A stretch of 17,137 nt of DNA from DASSWB01 sp035705495 (GTDB lineage: Bacteria; Bacteroidota; Bacteroidia; Flavobacteriales; Flavobacteriaceae): assembly GCA_035705495.1 (NCBI GenBank), contig DASSWB010000018.1, positions 1 through 17,137 on the forward strand, written 5' to 3'. Shown here piece after piece: positions 1 to 7,006 of the stretch. Below the pieces are notes generated by a model. The model saw nothing but the letters and a program-made list of their open reading frames with translations. It was not told the origin of the DNA and searched no databases. The translations under genes were made by a program, and so were the position numbers. Positions within the stretch are counted from its first letter, which is position 1. Each line of letters starts with the position of its first letter.

Positions 1-300
1 AATGGTTAAAAGTTGCTTTTCAATTTTATTGGTTTCCGCCAATTTGTTAAAGCCGATCATAGCGTTACTAAATGCTGGCAAAGTTGGCATTGTTTCATTT
101 TCGGAAACAAAAAGCTCATATTTTTCGGTTATAATTTCCGCTTCGGATTTTGCCTCTTCAGGATTTATGTTGGCAATATTTTTTACTGTTTCTACTGTTG
201 CTATTTTTTCGGAAATATTAGTTTCAGAATCGAAACTAACCAATGAAAATGAAGCTGTTAAAAAAATTAATGCTGTAATAGTTGTATATAATATTTTCAT
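1..300 (-). CDS. Secreted protein of unknown function (3' end outside window)
   Basis: An open frame of 100 codons starts with ATG at 300-298 and reaches the left edge without a stop, so the C-terminus is missing. The first 20 or so residues look like an exported signal: MKIL, then a hydrophobic run (LIFLTASFSLVSF), with no lipobox Cys. The rest is acidic and rich in Glu, Asn, Thr and Lys (for example INPEEAKSEAEIITEKYELF), probably helical, with no recognised family motif. Codon use matches the neighbours, and the opposite-strand frame over the same bases gives an implausible Phe/Ser/Ile-rich protein, which favours this strand. It is divergent from gpmI across a 256-nt gap. It is probably periplasmic or surface-exposed; I do not recognise it and propose no function. 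Confidence 0.7.
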   Translation of the reverse strand, partial: MKILYTTITALIFLTASFSLVSFDSETNISEKIATVETVKNIANINPEEAKSEAEIITEKYELFVSENETMPTLPAFSNAMIGFNKLAETNKIEKQLLTI

Positions 301-532
301 AAATGTGTTTTTTAATTGACGTTATATATTATACAAATACGATACCACCCTTGCCATAAAACCAATTAAAACTGTTAAATAATAAGCTGATTTACTTCGA
401 GTTAGCCATTATTATTGTAACGCAAATATGACATAAATATTTTATAAATCGAAAAAAACAGGAATCAATCCCAAATAAATTCTCATTCTCAGTTTCCTTG
501 ACATCAATGTCTTTATTTTCTTTTCAATCAAT

Positions 533-540
533 TATCTTTG
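533..540 (+). promoter_or_regulatory. Candidate Bacteroidota -7 box for gpmI
   Basis: TATCTTTG matches the Bacteroidota primary-sigma -7 consensus TAnnTTTG exactly and ends 16 nt before the gpmI start codon. No good TTTG -33 element lies at the usual spacing (about 19 nt); the nearest resemblance is TTTA at 512-515. Expected to drive the four-gene run starting with gpmI. The rest of the 301-556 gap is AT-rich; I saw no RNA gene or hairpin in it. Confidence 0.45.
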
Positions 541-556
541 TTCTTTTGAAATTACT

Positions 557-2074
557 ATGAAAAAAAGAGTTCTGCTGGCAATTTTGGACGGTTGGGGAAT
601 CAACAAAAATCATGAAGTTTCCGCGGTAGATCAAGCCAATACGCCATTTATCGATTCGCTTTTTGAAAAATACCCCCATGCCACCTTGCGCACCGATGGA
701 ATGAACGTGGGTCTTCCGGAAGGACAAATGGGAAATAGTGAAGTCGGTCACATGAATTTGGGCGCTGGCCGCATTGTTTATCAAGATTTGGCAAAAATCA
801 ATCTCGCCGTCGAAAATAATACGCTTGCACAAGAACTGGTTTTAAAACAAGCTTTTGATTATGCATTGAAGAACGAAAAGCCAATCCATTTTATTGGATT
901 GCTTTCCAACGGTGGGGTTCATTCACATATCAATCACCTAAAAAGCCTGTTAACTGCGGCCGATTCATTCGGCGTTAAAGAAAAATACATCCATGCTTTT
1001 ACCGATGGCCGCGATGTAGATCCGAAATCGGGCAAAAATTTTGTAGCCGATATTTTGGACCACGCAAAAAAAACCAATGCAAAATTAGCTTCTGTTATTG
1101 GTCGGTATTTTGCCATGGATCGCGACAAACGTTGGGAAAGGGTGAAAAAAGCTTATGATTTATTGATTTCTGCGGAAGGTAAAAAGTCTGAAAATGCACT
1201 TCAAACAATTCAAGAAAGTTACGATAACGAGATTACCGATGAATTTATAGAGCCGATTTCCATGGTCAATTCCGAAGGAAAACCCGTGGCGACTATTAAA
1301 GATGGCGATGTTGTGATTTTCTTCAATTTCAGGACCGATCGTGGCCGACAATTAACAGAGGTTTTAACACAAAAGGATTTTCCTGATTTTTCAATGTTAA
1401 AAAAAGAGTTTTATTTTGTCACTTTGACTACTTATGATGAAACATTTGAAAACATCAAAGTGGTTTTTCAGAAGGAAAATATCAGTGAAACTTTGGGTGA
1501 AGTTGTTGCGAAAGCAGGAAAAAAACAAATCCGCATTGCCGAAACCGAGAAATATCCGCATGTAACTTTTTTCTTTTCCGGTGGAAGGGAAGCGGTTTTT
1601 GAAAACGAAAAAAGAATCCTTTGCAACTCCCCGAAAGTCGCAACTTACGATTTAAAACCCGAAATGAGCGCTTACGAAATCACGGATGCCATAGTTCCTG
1701 AAATCAATGCGAAATCTGCCGATTTTATTTGTCTTAACTTTGCAAATCCGGATATGGTTGGGCATACCGGTGTTTTTGAAGCGGCGGTAAAAGCCTGTGA
1801 AACGGTGGACACCTGTTTAAAATTGGTTGTTGAAGCTTGTGAAGCCAACAATTATTCGGTTTTGGTCATTGCCGATCACGGAAATTGCGAAACCATGATC
1901 AATGAAGACGGAAGCGTAAATACGGCACATACGACAAATCCTGTTCCGTTTATATTGGTCGATCAAGATATCAAATCGGTTAAAAACGGCGTTTTAGGTG
2001 ATATTGCCCCAACCATATTAAAATTAATGGGAATTAAAAAACCCGAAGTCATGACACGAGAAGCATTAATTTAA
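557..2074 (+). CDS. gpmI: 2,3-bisphosphoglycerate-independent phosphoglycerate mutase
   Basis: Cytoplasmic glycolytic/gluconeogenic enzyme interconverting 3- and 2-phosphoglycerate without the bisphosphate cofactor, using two Mn2+ ions and a phosphoserine intermediate. The 505 residues match the usual family length of about 510. Visible signatures: LAILDGWG near the start (metal ligand Asp11), GQMGNSEVGHMNLGAGR with the catalytic Ser61, the inserted phosphotransfer domain with FTDGRDVDP and RYFAMDRDKRW, FNFRTDRGRQL, YPHVTFFFSGG, NFANPDMVGHTG and IADHGNCE (metal-binding Asp and His), and TAHTTNPVP near the C-terminus. All expected catalytic regions are present, so the enzyme should be active. 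It is the first gene of a same-strand run; the next gene starts 11 nt after the stop. The start follows a -7 box at 533-540 and has no Shine-Dalgarno sequence, which is normal for the phylum. Confidence 0.98.
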   Translation: MKKRVLLAILDGWGINKNHEVSAVDQANTPFIDSLFEKYPHATLRTDGMNVGLPEGQMGNSEVGHMNLGAGRIVYQDLAKINLAVENNTLAQELVLKQAFDYALKNEKPIHFIGLLSNGGVHSHINHLKSLLTAADSFGVKEKYIHAFTDGRDVDPKSGKNFVADILDHAKKTNAKLASVIGRYFAMDRDKRWERVKKAYDLLISAEGKKSENALQTIQESYDNEITDEFIEPISMVNSEGKPVATIKDGDVVIFFNFRTDRGRQLTEVLTQKDFPDFSMLKKEFYFVTLTTYDETFENIKVVFQKENISETLGEVVAKAGKKQIRIAETEKYPHVTFFFSGGREAVFENEKRILCNSPKVATYDLKPEMSAYEITDAIVPEINAKSADFICLNFANPDMVGHTGVFEAAVKACETVDTCLKLVVEACEANNYSVLVIADHGNCETMINEDGSVNTAHTTNPVPFILVDQDIKSVKNGVLGDIAPTILKLMGIKKPEVMTREALI

Positions 2075-2085
2075 ATTTTTCGAAA

Positions 2086-2667
2086 ATGAAAAAAGTAACT
2101 TTTATATTACTTGCAATCAGCATCATTGCCTGCAAGAACAGCGATTCAGCTTCGCATGTTGAACCAAATCCTGAAGTCAACCAAACTGCCACGGACAGCA
2201 GCGAACATAACACCGAAAACATGGAAATAGCACCACTTTTAGGAGAAATAAATGAACAAGATTTAAAACAGGAACCTTTCAATGAATGGTTCGACAGGAA
2301 TTATCAAGATTTCACTGCCGATGAAGCAATTGTTGAGGAAATTGACAAACACATTCACGATTACGAGATTGTAGTATTTATGGGCACTTGGTGTTCCGAT
2401 AGCCAACGCGATATTCCCCAGTTGTTTAATTTATTGGAAAAAGTGGATTACGATCAAGATCGACTGAAAATTTTTGCCGTTGATGAAAACAAACAAACTC
2501 CAGATCATAAAGAGGAAGCATACGATGTTGCTTACGTTCCAACGATTATTTTCATGAAAAATGGAGAAGAAGTCAATCGTTTTGTGGAATTTGCACAGGA
2601 AAGTTTGGCACAAGATATTTTGAAAATCGTAAAAGGCGAGGATTATAAGAATCCGTATGCGGAATAG
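2086..2667 (+). CDS. Thioredoxin-like lipoprotein with a single active-site Cys (CxxS)
   Basis: 193 residues. The N-terminus is a lipoprotein signal (MKKVTFILLAISIIAC, lipidated Cys16), followed by a polar linker to about residue 60, so the protein should be anchored facing the periplasm. Residues about 90-185 form a thioredoxin-like domain: a beta strand leading into VVFMGTWCSDSQRDIP with Cys103, a second strand LKIFAVDEN, and YVPT with the expected cis-Pro152, then IIFMKNGEEV. The motif is C-S-D-S, so the second redox Cys is Ser106 and no other Cys exists in the mature protein apart from the lipidated one. Such CxxS proteins cannot run a normal dithiol cycle; known relatives work by monothiol chemistry, isomerase-like activity or binding. 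It is 11 nt after gpmI and 44 nt before map. The substrate is unknown. Confidence 0.88.
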   Translation: MKKVTFILLAISIIACKNSDSASHVEPNPEVNQTATDSSEHNTENMEIAPLLGEINEQDLKQEPFNEWFDRNYQDFTADEAIVEEIDKHIHDYEIVVFMGTWCSDSQRDIPQLFNLLEKVDYDQDRLKIFAVDENKQTPDHKEEAYDVAYVPTIIFMKNGEEVNRFVEFAQESLAQDILKIVKGEDYKNPYAE

Positions 2668-2711
2668 ATTTTTGTGAAAATAAAAAATTTGACAACTACA
2701 GAAACTTAACA

Positions 2712-3515
2712 ATGATTATTACAAAGACAAGGGAAGAAATTGAATTGATGCGGGAGAGCGCACAGATAGTTTCCAAAACCTTGGGAATTCTAGCGCCGGA
2801 AGTCAAACCAGGAGTTACAACGCTTCAACTTGATAAATTGGCAGAGGAATTTATTCGTGACCACGGTGGAGTACCGGGATTTTTGGGACTTTATGATTTT
2901 CCGAATTCTCTTTGTATGAGCCCAAATGCACAAGTTGTTCACGGTATTCCAAACGATAAACCTTTGGAAGAAGGCGATATTATTTCCATAGATTGCGGCG
3001 TTTTGAAAAACGGTTTTTACGGCGATCATGCCTATACTTTCCCAGTTGGGGAAGTTAGTAAGGAAGTTGAAGAACTTTTGAGGATTACCAAAGAATCCTT
3101 ATATATCGGAATTCGTGAGTTTAGGGTCGGAAATCGTGTTGGCGATGTTGGTTTTGCGATTCAGGATTTCACCGAAAAACACGGTTATGGCGTCGTTCGC
3201 GAACTTGTTGGTCACGGATTGGGACGCAAAATGCACGAAGATCCAGAAATGCCAAATTACGGCAGACGCGGAAGCGGTAAAAAAATTGTTGAAGGCATGA
3301 CGGTCGCCATTGAGCCCATGACCAACATGGGCACGCAGCGTATTAAACAGCTTCGTGACGGATGGACGATTCTCACTGCCGATAATAAACCAAGTGCACA
3401 TTTTGAACACGATGTAGCCATTATTGACGGCAAACCCAAACTACTTTCCACCTTCGATTATATTTATGAAGCTTTGGGAATTATGAGCAACGAGGAAGAC
3501 GAATTCCGTTTCTAG
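2712..3515 (+). CDS. map: Type I methionine aminopeptidase
   Basis: Removes the initiator Met from nascent proteins in the cytoplasm. The 267 residues match bacterial type Ia enzymes, with no N-terminal zinc finger and no type II insert. The dinuclear metal ligands of the pita-bread fold are all visible: Asp94 (IISIDCG), Asp105 (FYGDHAYTF), His168 (LVGHGLGRKMHEDP), Glu201 (VAIEPM) and Glu232 (AHFEHDVAI), plus His77 in VVHGIPND. The start is preceded by an A-rich region (AACTTAAC) and no Shine-Dalgarno, usual here. The 44-nt gap from the lipoprotein gene and the 23-nt gap to the methyltransferase suggest cotranscription. Confidence 0.98.
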   Translation: MIITKTREEIELMRESAQIVSKTLGILAPEVKPGVTTLQLDKLAEEFIRDHGGVPGFLGLYDFPNSLCMSPNAQVVHGIPNDKPLEEGDIISIDCGVLKNGFYGDHAYTFPVGEVSKEVEELLRITKESLYIGIREFRVGNRVGDVGFAIQDFTEKHGYGVVRELVGHGLGRKMHEDPEMPNYGRRGSGKKIVEGMTVAIEPMTNMGTQRIKQLRDGWTILTADNKPSAHFEHDVAIIDGKPKLLSTFDYIYEALGIMSNEEDEFRF

Positions 3516-3538
3516 AAATGATTTTTCAACTATAGAAA

Positions 3539-4309
3539 ATGCTCAAAAAACTATCCAAAGCGGCCCTGAACAACATTCCCAGACCAGTTTTAATCAGTTT
3601 GAGTTATGTAGTACGGCCGTTTTTGGAATTTGCGCTCCGCGGAAATAAACACACCGATCCAATTGATGGGAAAAGTTTTAAAAAATTCCTGCCATACGGA
3701 TACGGAACGCAGCGCGAAAATGTGCTTTCACCTTCCACGCTTTCTTTGGAACGACATAGGCTTTTATGGCTTTATTTACAAAAAACCGATTTTTTTTCAG
3801 GTTCAAAAAAAGTCCTTCATTTTGCGCCGGAACAAGCTTTTTACAAGCGATTTCGGAAAATGAAAAATCTGGATTACACCACTACCGATTTGAATTCGCC
3901 GCTCGCCGATGTGAAAGCCGATATTTGTGATTTACCATTCAAAAATGAAGAATTTGATTATATTTTTTGCAATCACGTGCTGGAACATATACCAGATGAC
4001 ACCAAAGCAATGCAGGAAATTTTCAGAATCCTGAAACCCGGCGGGACTGCAATTTTACAAATCCCACAGGATTTGAACCGCGAAAAAACCTTTGAAGACA
4101 ACTCCATAACCGATCCGAAAGAGCGTGCAAAAATTTTCGGCCAGTACGATCATGTTCGTGTTTATGGTCGGGATTATTTTGCGAAGTTGAGGCAAATTGG
4201 TTTTCAAGTCAAAGAAGTCGATTTAACTGCTCAACTTTCCGAAGCAGAAATAGATCGTTACCGATTGGCAAAAGGCGAAATTATTCCGGTTTGTGAGAAG
4301 CCTATTTAA
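3539..4309 (+). CDS. Class I SAM-dependent methyltransferase, substrate unknown
   Basis: 256 residues. The central part is a Methyltransf_11-type Rossmann fold: a SAM-binding strand KKVLHFAPEQ (residues 91-99), the acidic end of strand 2 in YTTTDLNSP (Asp117), VKADICDLPF, the motif CNHVLEHIPDD (144-154) and RILKPGG (163-169). Motif I lacks the usual GxGxG loop and has FAPEQ instead, a divergence that goes with this Bacteroidota subgroup as I recall it. The N-terminal segment DPIDGKSFKKFLPYGYG (40-56) and the late block KIFGQYDHVRVYGRDYF are other strong conserved-looking blocks. No membrane segment or signal peptide. The target could be a small molecule, lipid, glycan or RNA; nothing in the context decides it. 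Its last 8 bp overlap the end of convergent apbE. Confidence 0.85.
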   Translation: MLKKLSKAALNNIPRPVLISLSYVVRPFLEFALRGNKHTDPIDGKSFKKFLPYGYGTQRENVLSPSTLSLERHRLLWLYLQKTDFFSGSKKVLHFAPEQAFYKRFRKMKNLDYTTTDLNSPLADVKADICDLPFKNEEFDYIFCNHVLEHIPDDTKAMQEIFRILKPGGTAILQIPQDLNREKTFEDNSITDPKERAKIFGQYDHVRVYGRDYFAKLRQIGFQVKEVDLTAQLSEAEIDRYRLAKGEIIPVCEKPI

Positions 4310-5336
4310 CAACAACTGATTGAAATCCAGAAGTAGCAAAAACCGATTTTTTATCCTTTCCTTCAGAATAAATAATATATGCATCCAAAGAAGGTAGCTT
4401 TGCCAACATTTCTTTTGATTTTTCCAATCCCATCGCCATACAAGCAGTCGCATAAGCATCGGCAAGCGCACAATTTTCAGCTAAGATACTAACGCTTAAA
4501 ATATTACTTTTTTCCGGATGTCCCGTTTTTGGATTAATGGTATGAACATATTTTATACCCGTAACCGGATCAATTCGGAATTTTCGGTAATTACCAGAGG
4601 TGGCCATTGCTTTATTTCTCAAAAAAATGGAAGTCGCCAGATCGCGATGTCCTTCCTCTTGATTTGGGTCATCTATTCCCACAGTCCATGTAGTTTCTTT
4701 GGAGAGATTTTCACCTTTAGCCAACAATTCCCCTCCAAGTTCGATGAGATAGTTGTTGATTCCTTTTGCATTAAAAAATTCAGCAATCAAATCGACGGTA
4801 TAACCTTTCGCAATCGCATTGAATTCGATATAGGTTTTTGGAGATTCTTTAACAACTTTTCCGTTGGGGACAATAACGATCTTGTCCAATCCTACATATT
4901 GCAGTAATGAATCAATTACAAGGCTATCAAATTCTTTCAATTGTTTTCCCGAACCAAAACCATAAGCGTTGACCAAATTTCCTACCGTAGGATCAAAATA
5001 ACCATTCGAATTTTTGTTTACAATTTTAGAGAGTCGAAGAACCTCGGTAAAATGTTTATCGACCATGACAGTGGTATCACCTTGGTTGAGTTTAGAGATG
5101 TCGGAATTTTCCCTATACGTACTCATGGAATGATTCACCACCTCAAAGAGGGAATCCAAAGCTGGTTTAACATCCAATTTTTCATTTGAAAAATATTTGA
5201 TGCTGTAGGTAGTTCCCAGTGCTTCTCCTACAAGTTGATGCTCTTGTATTCCATTTTTTCCACAAGAAACGAAAAACAGAACCAAAGCAAGAGCAGACAA
5301 AAATTTATATTTCCTGCATTCCTTCATAATTGACAA
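4302..5336 (-). CDS. apbE: FAD:protein FMN transferase (ApbE), lipoprotein
   Basis: Transfers FMN from FAD to a Thr in target proteins; beside the nqr genes its targets should be NqrC and NqrB. 344 residues from the first ATG. The N-terminus is a lipoprotein signal ending in LALVLFFVSC (Cys25), placing the enzyme on the periplasmic side, where the NqrB/NqrC flavins are attached. ApbE blocks in order: LGTTYSIKYF (40-49), MSTYRENSDISKLN (71-84), FDPTVGNLVNAYGFG (114-128), IEFNAIAKGYTVD (170-182), LIELGGE (198-204), AMATSGNYRKF (243-253), HTINPKTGHP (265-274) and ALADAYATA (290-298) with the Mg2+-linked Asp293 and Thr297. The start overlaps the preceding gene by 32 nt; an in-frame ATG at 5327 would leave a 23-nt overlap and an equally good signal. 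The overlap suggests translational coupling. The 3' end overlaps the convergent methyltransferase by 8 bp. Confidence 0.95.
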   Translation of the reverse strand: MSIMKECRKYKFLSALALVLFFVSCGKNGIQEHQLVGEALGTTYSIKYFSNEKLDVKPALDSLFEVVNHSMSTYRENSDISKLNQGDTTVMVDKHFTEVLRLSKIVNKNSNGYFDPTVGNLVNAYGFGSGKQLKEFDSLVIDSLLQYVGLDKIVIVPNGKVVKESPKTYIEFNAIAKGYTVDLIAEFFNAKGINNYLIELGGELLAKGENLSKETTWTVGIDDPNQEEGHRDLATSIFLRNKAMATSGNYRKFRIDPVTGIKYVHTINPKTGHPEKSNILSVSILAENCALADAYATACMAMGLEKSKEMLAKLPSLDAYIIYSEGKDKKSVFATSGFQSVVVK

Positions 5337-5661
5337 TAAAATCAGAATCTTTATTTAGAGGTATTTCGTAGTCGGTTTTATTTGCAAGTCCGACACCCGC
5401 ATAAAAAGTTTTCGCATTGAATTTGGCAGCGTGTTCTTTTATTTTTTGGAGTGCAAAAGAATCAAATTCTCTGGGGTCATTTGGATATTCTATGGCACGA
5501 ACAATAACAAAATGCAACTTACCATGTTTAAGAGCCACGAATTGTGGATCTTTTTTAAACTGACTGTTGATTCCCAAAAATTCATACCCTTCGGATTCTA
5601 ACTGCTCTCCCACAATGTTCATTGCTAAATTGTGTAATTCCTGTTTTGAAAGATTTTCCAT
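5305..5661 (-). CDS. Small Na+-NQR-associated protein, PD-(D/E)XK-like fold suspected
   Basis: 118 residues, no signal peptide or membrane segment, so cytoplasmic. Proteins of this type sit between nqrF and apbE in flavobacteria and, as I recall, are often labelled 'NQR subunit F' from position alone; it shares no domain with NqrF. The first 56 residues follow the order of UPF0102/YraN-like PD-(D/E)XK folds: a helix with GEQLESEGYEFL (18-29), a strand with DPQFVAL (38-44) where YraN has GEIDLIA, a short turn (KHGK), and a strand LHFVIVRA (49-56) where YraN has VFVEVKAR. The catalytic E-x-K is replaced by I-x-R, so a nuclease role is unlikely. The C-terminal half holds KFNAKTFYAGVGLAN (80-94) and ends VNYEGMQEI. 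It follows the nqrF terminator and overlaps apbE, suggesting a role in NQR biogenesis or regulation (inference). Confidence 0.8.
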   Translation of the reverse strand: MENLSKQELHNLAMNIVGEQLESEGYEFLGINSQFKKDPQFVALKHGKLHFVIVRAIEYPNDPREFDSFALQKIKEHAAKFNAKTFYAGVGLANKTDYEIPLNKDSDFIVNYEGMQEI

Positions 5662-5672
5662 TTTTCAAAATT

Positions 5673-5703
5673 AAAAAAACCGATGCTTTTGCACCGGTTT
5701 TTT
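5673..5703 (-). terminator. Intrinsic terminator just downstream of nqrF
   Basis: On the minus-strand transcript, CCGGUGC (from 5697-5691) pairs with GCAUCGG (from 5686-5680) across an AAAA loop, seven pairs including one G-U, followed by seven U residues (5679-5673). It begins 10 nt after the nqrF stop and lies before the 118-residue protein gene. Read on the plus strand it has an A-C mismatch in the stem and a weaker shape, so the strand assignment is clear. It should end or attenuate nqr transcription before the companion genes. Confidence 0.85.
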
Positions 5704-5707
5704 ATAA

Positions 5708-6997
5708 TTATCCTCCAAAATCATCAAATCTGACATTTTCTTCAGGCACACCAAAATCTTCTGTCATTTGTTGTACCGCTTTGTTCATTAGCGGTGGTCC
5801 GCAGAAATAGAACTCGATATCTTCGGGAGCATCGTGGTGTTTTAAATAATTATCTATAACAACCTGATGTATAAATCCGACGAAACCATCACCTTCATCA
5901 TTAATATCTTTTTTGACCTTCCAATTATCTTCTTCCAAAGGTTCGGAAAGTGCTAGATAAAATTTAAAATTCGGGAAATCTTTTTCCAATGCCCTAAAGT
6001 GATCTGTATAGAACAATTCTCTTTTAGAACGGCCTCCATACCAATAAGTGACCTTTCGTCCGGTTTTCAATGTTCTAAAAAGTTGATATAAATGCGAACG
6101 CATTGGTGCCATTCCTGCACCACCTCCAACGTATAACATTTCAGCCTCACTTTCATTGATAAAGAATTCCCCGTAAGGACCTGAAATAACAACCTTATCT
6201 CCTTTTTTCCTAGAGAAAATATAAGAGGACGCAATTCCAGGATTTACATCTGCCCAACCATTTTTAGCTCTATCAAATGGAGGAGTTGCAACACGTACGT
6301 TCAGCATAATTCTTCTTCCTTCAGCAGGATAAGAAGCCATTGAATATGCACGTTCAACCGTCTCAGCATTTTTCATTACCAAAGGCCACAGTTTGAATTT
6401 GTCCCATTCCTCTTTAAATTTCTGTGGTTCTCCGGGATGTTCTTCTGGATGCGCCTCGATATCAATATCAGTATATTTAATATCACATTTAGGAATTTCA
6501 ATTTGGATATATCCTCCAGCTTTATAATCCATATCTTCAGGAATTTCAACAACGAATTCCTTGATAAAAGAAGCCACGTTATAGTTGCTTACAACAGTTG
6601 CCTCCCATTTTTTAATTCCGAAAACTTCTTCAGGAATGGTGACTTTCATATCCTGTTTCACCTTTACCTGACAACTTAAACGCCATCCATTGGCAATTTC
6701 CTTTCTGGTAAAATGCGGCTCTTCTGTAGGCAGGATTGATCCTCCACCTTCTGAGACAATACATTTACACTGTAAACAAGTTCCCCCTCCACCACATGCC
6801 GATGGTAAGAACAATTTCTTTTCCCCAAGTGTGGAAAGCAAGGTTCCTCCAGAACCAACTTCCAAATCCTTTTCATTGTTAATATTTATATGAACCGGTC
6901 CGGATGGAATAAGCCGCGCTTTTGCCACCAAGAGTAGTCCAACCAATAACAATATAACTACTAAAAATACAATTACACCTGATATAATGACTGTCAT
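5708..6997 (-). CDS. nqrF: Na+-NQR subunit F, NADH dehydrogenase with 2Fe-2S and FAD
   Basis: Electron entry subunit: oxidises NADH through FAD and passes electrons to a 2Fe-2S cluster. 429 residues. One N-terminal membrane helix (about 2-25) anchors it. A plant-type ferredoxin domain has Cys68, Cys74 and Cys77 in ACGGGGTCLQCKC and the fourth ligand Cys109 in RLSCQV. The ferredoxin-reductase part has the FAD motif RAYSMASYP (216-224), GPYGEFF (273-279), the NADH-binding VGGGAGMAPMRSHL (290-303) and YFCGPPLMN, and ends in the typical VRFDDFGG. Length and order are those of a standard NqrF. It starts 9 nt after the nqrE stop, and AGGA lies 5 nt before the ATG, one of the few Shine-Dalgarno-like sites in the window. 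A terminator follows. Confidence 0.99.
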   Translation of the reverse strand: MTVIISGVIVFLVVILLLVGLLLVAKARLIPSGPVHININNEKDLEVGSGGTLLSTLGEKKLFLPSACGGGGTCLQCKCIVSEGGGSILPTEEPHFTRKEIANGWRLSCQVKVKQDMKVTIPEEVFGIKKWEATVVSNYNVASFIKEFVVEIPEDMDYKAGGYIQIEIPKCDIKYTDIDIEAHPEEHPGEPQKFKEEWDKFKLWPLVMKNAETVERAYSMASYPAEGRRIMLNVRVATPPFDRAKNGWADVNPGIASSYIFSRKKGDKVVISGPYGEFFINESEAEMLYVGGGAGMAPMRSHLYQLFRTLKTGRKVTYWYGGRSKRELFYTDHFRALEKDFPNFKFYLALSEPLEEDNWKVKKDINDEGDGFVGFIHQVVIDNYLKHHDAPEDIEFYFCGPPLMNKAVQQMTEDFGVPEENVRFDDFGG

Positions 6998-7006
6998 AAC
7001 TTTCCT

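Noticed and set aside
2..319. Plus-strand open frame of 105 codons at the left edge
   Set aside because: It is antisense to the 1-300 minus-strand frame, which has a proper signal peptide and normal codon use; the plus-strand product is an improbable Phe/Ser/Ile-rich sequence.
301..556. Possible small RNA or riboswitch in the gap before gpmI
   Set aside because: The stretch is AT-rich with no stable stem or recognised aptamer; only a -7 box at 533-540 stands out.
5673..5703. The hairpin as a plus-strand terminator
   Set aside because: The stem has an A-C mismatch on the plus strand, and no plus-strand gene ends nearby; on the minus strand it is a full stem with a U tract right after nqrF.
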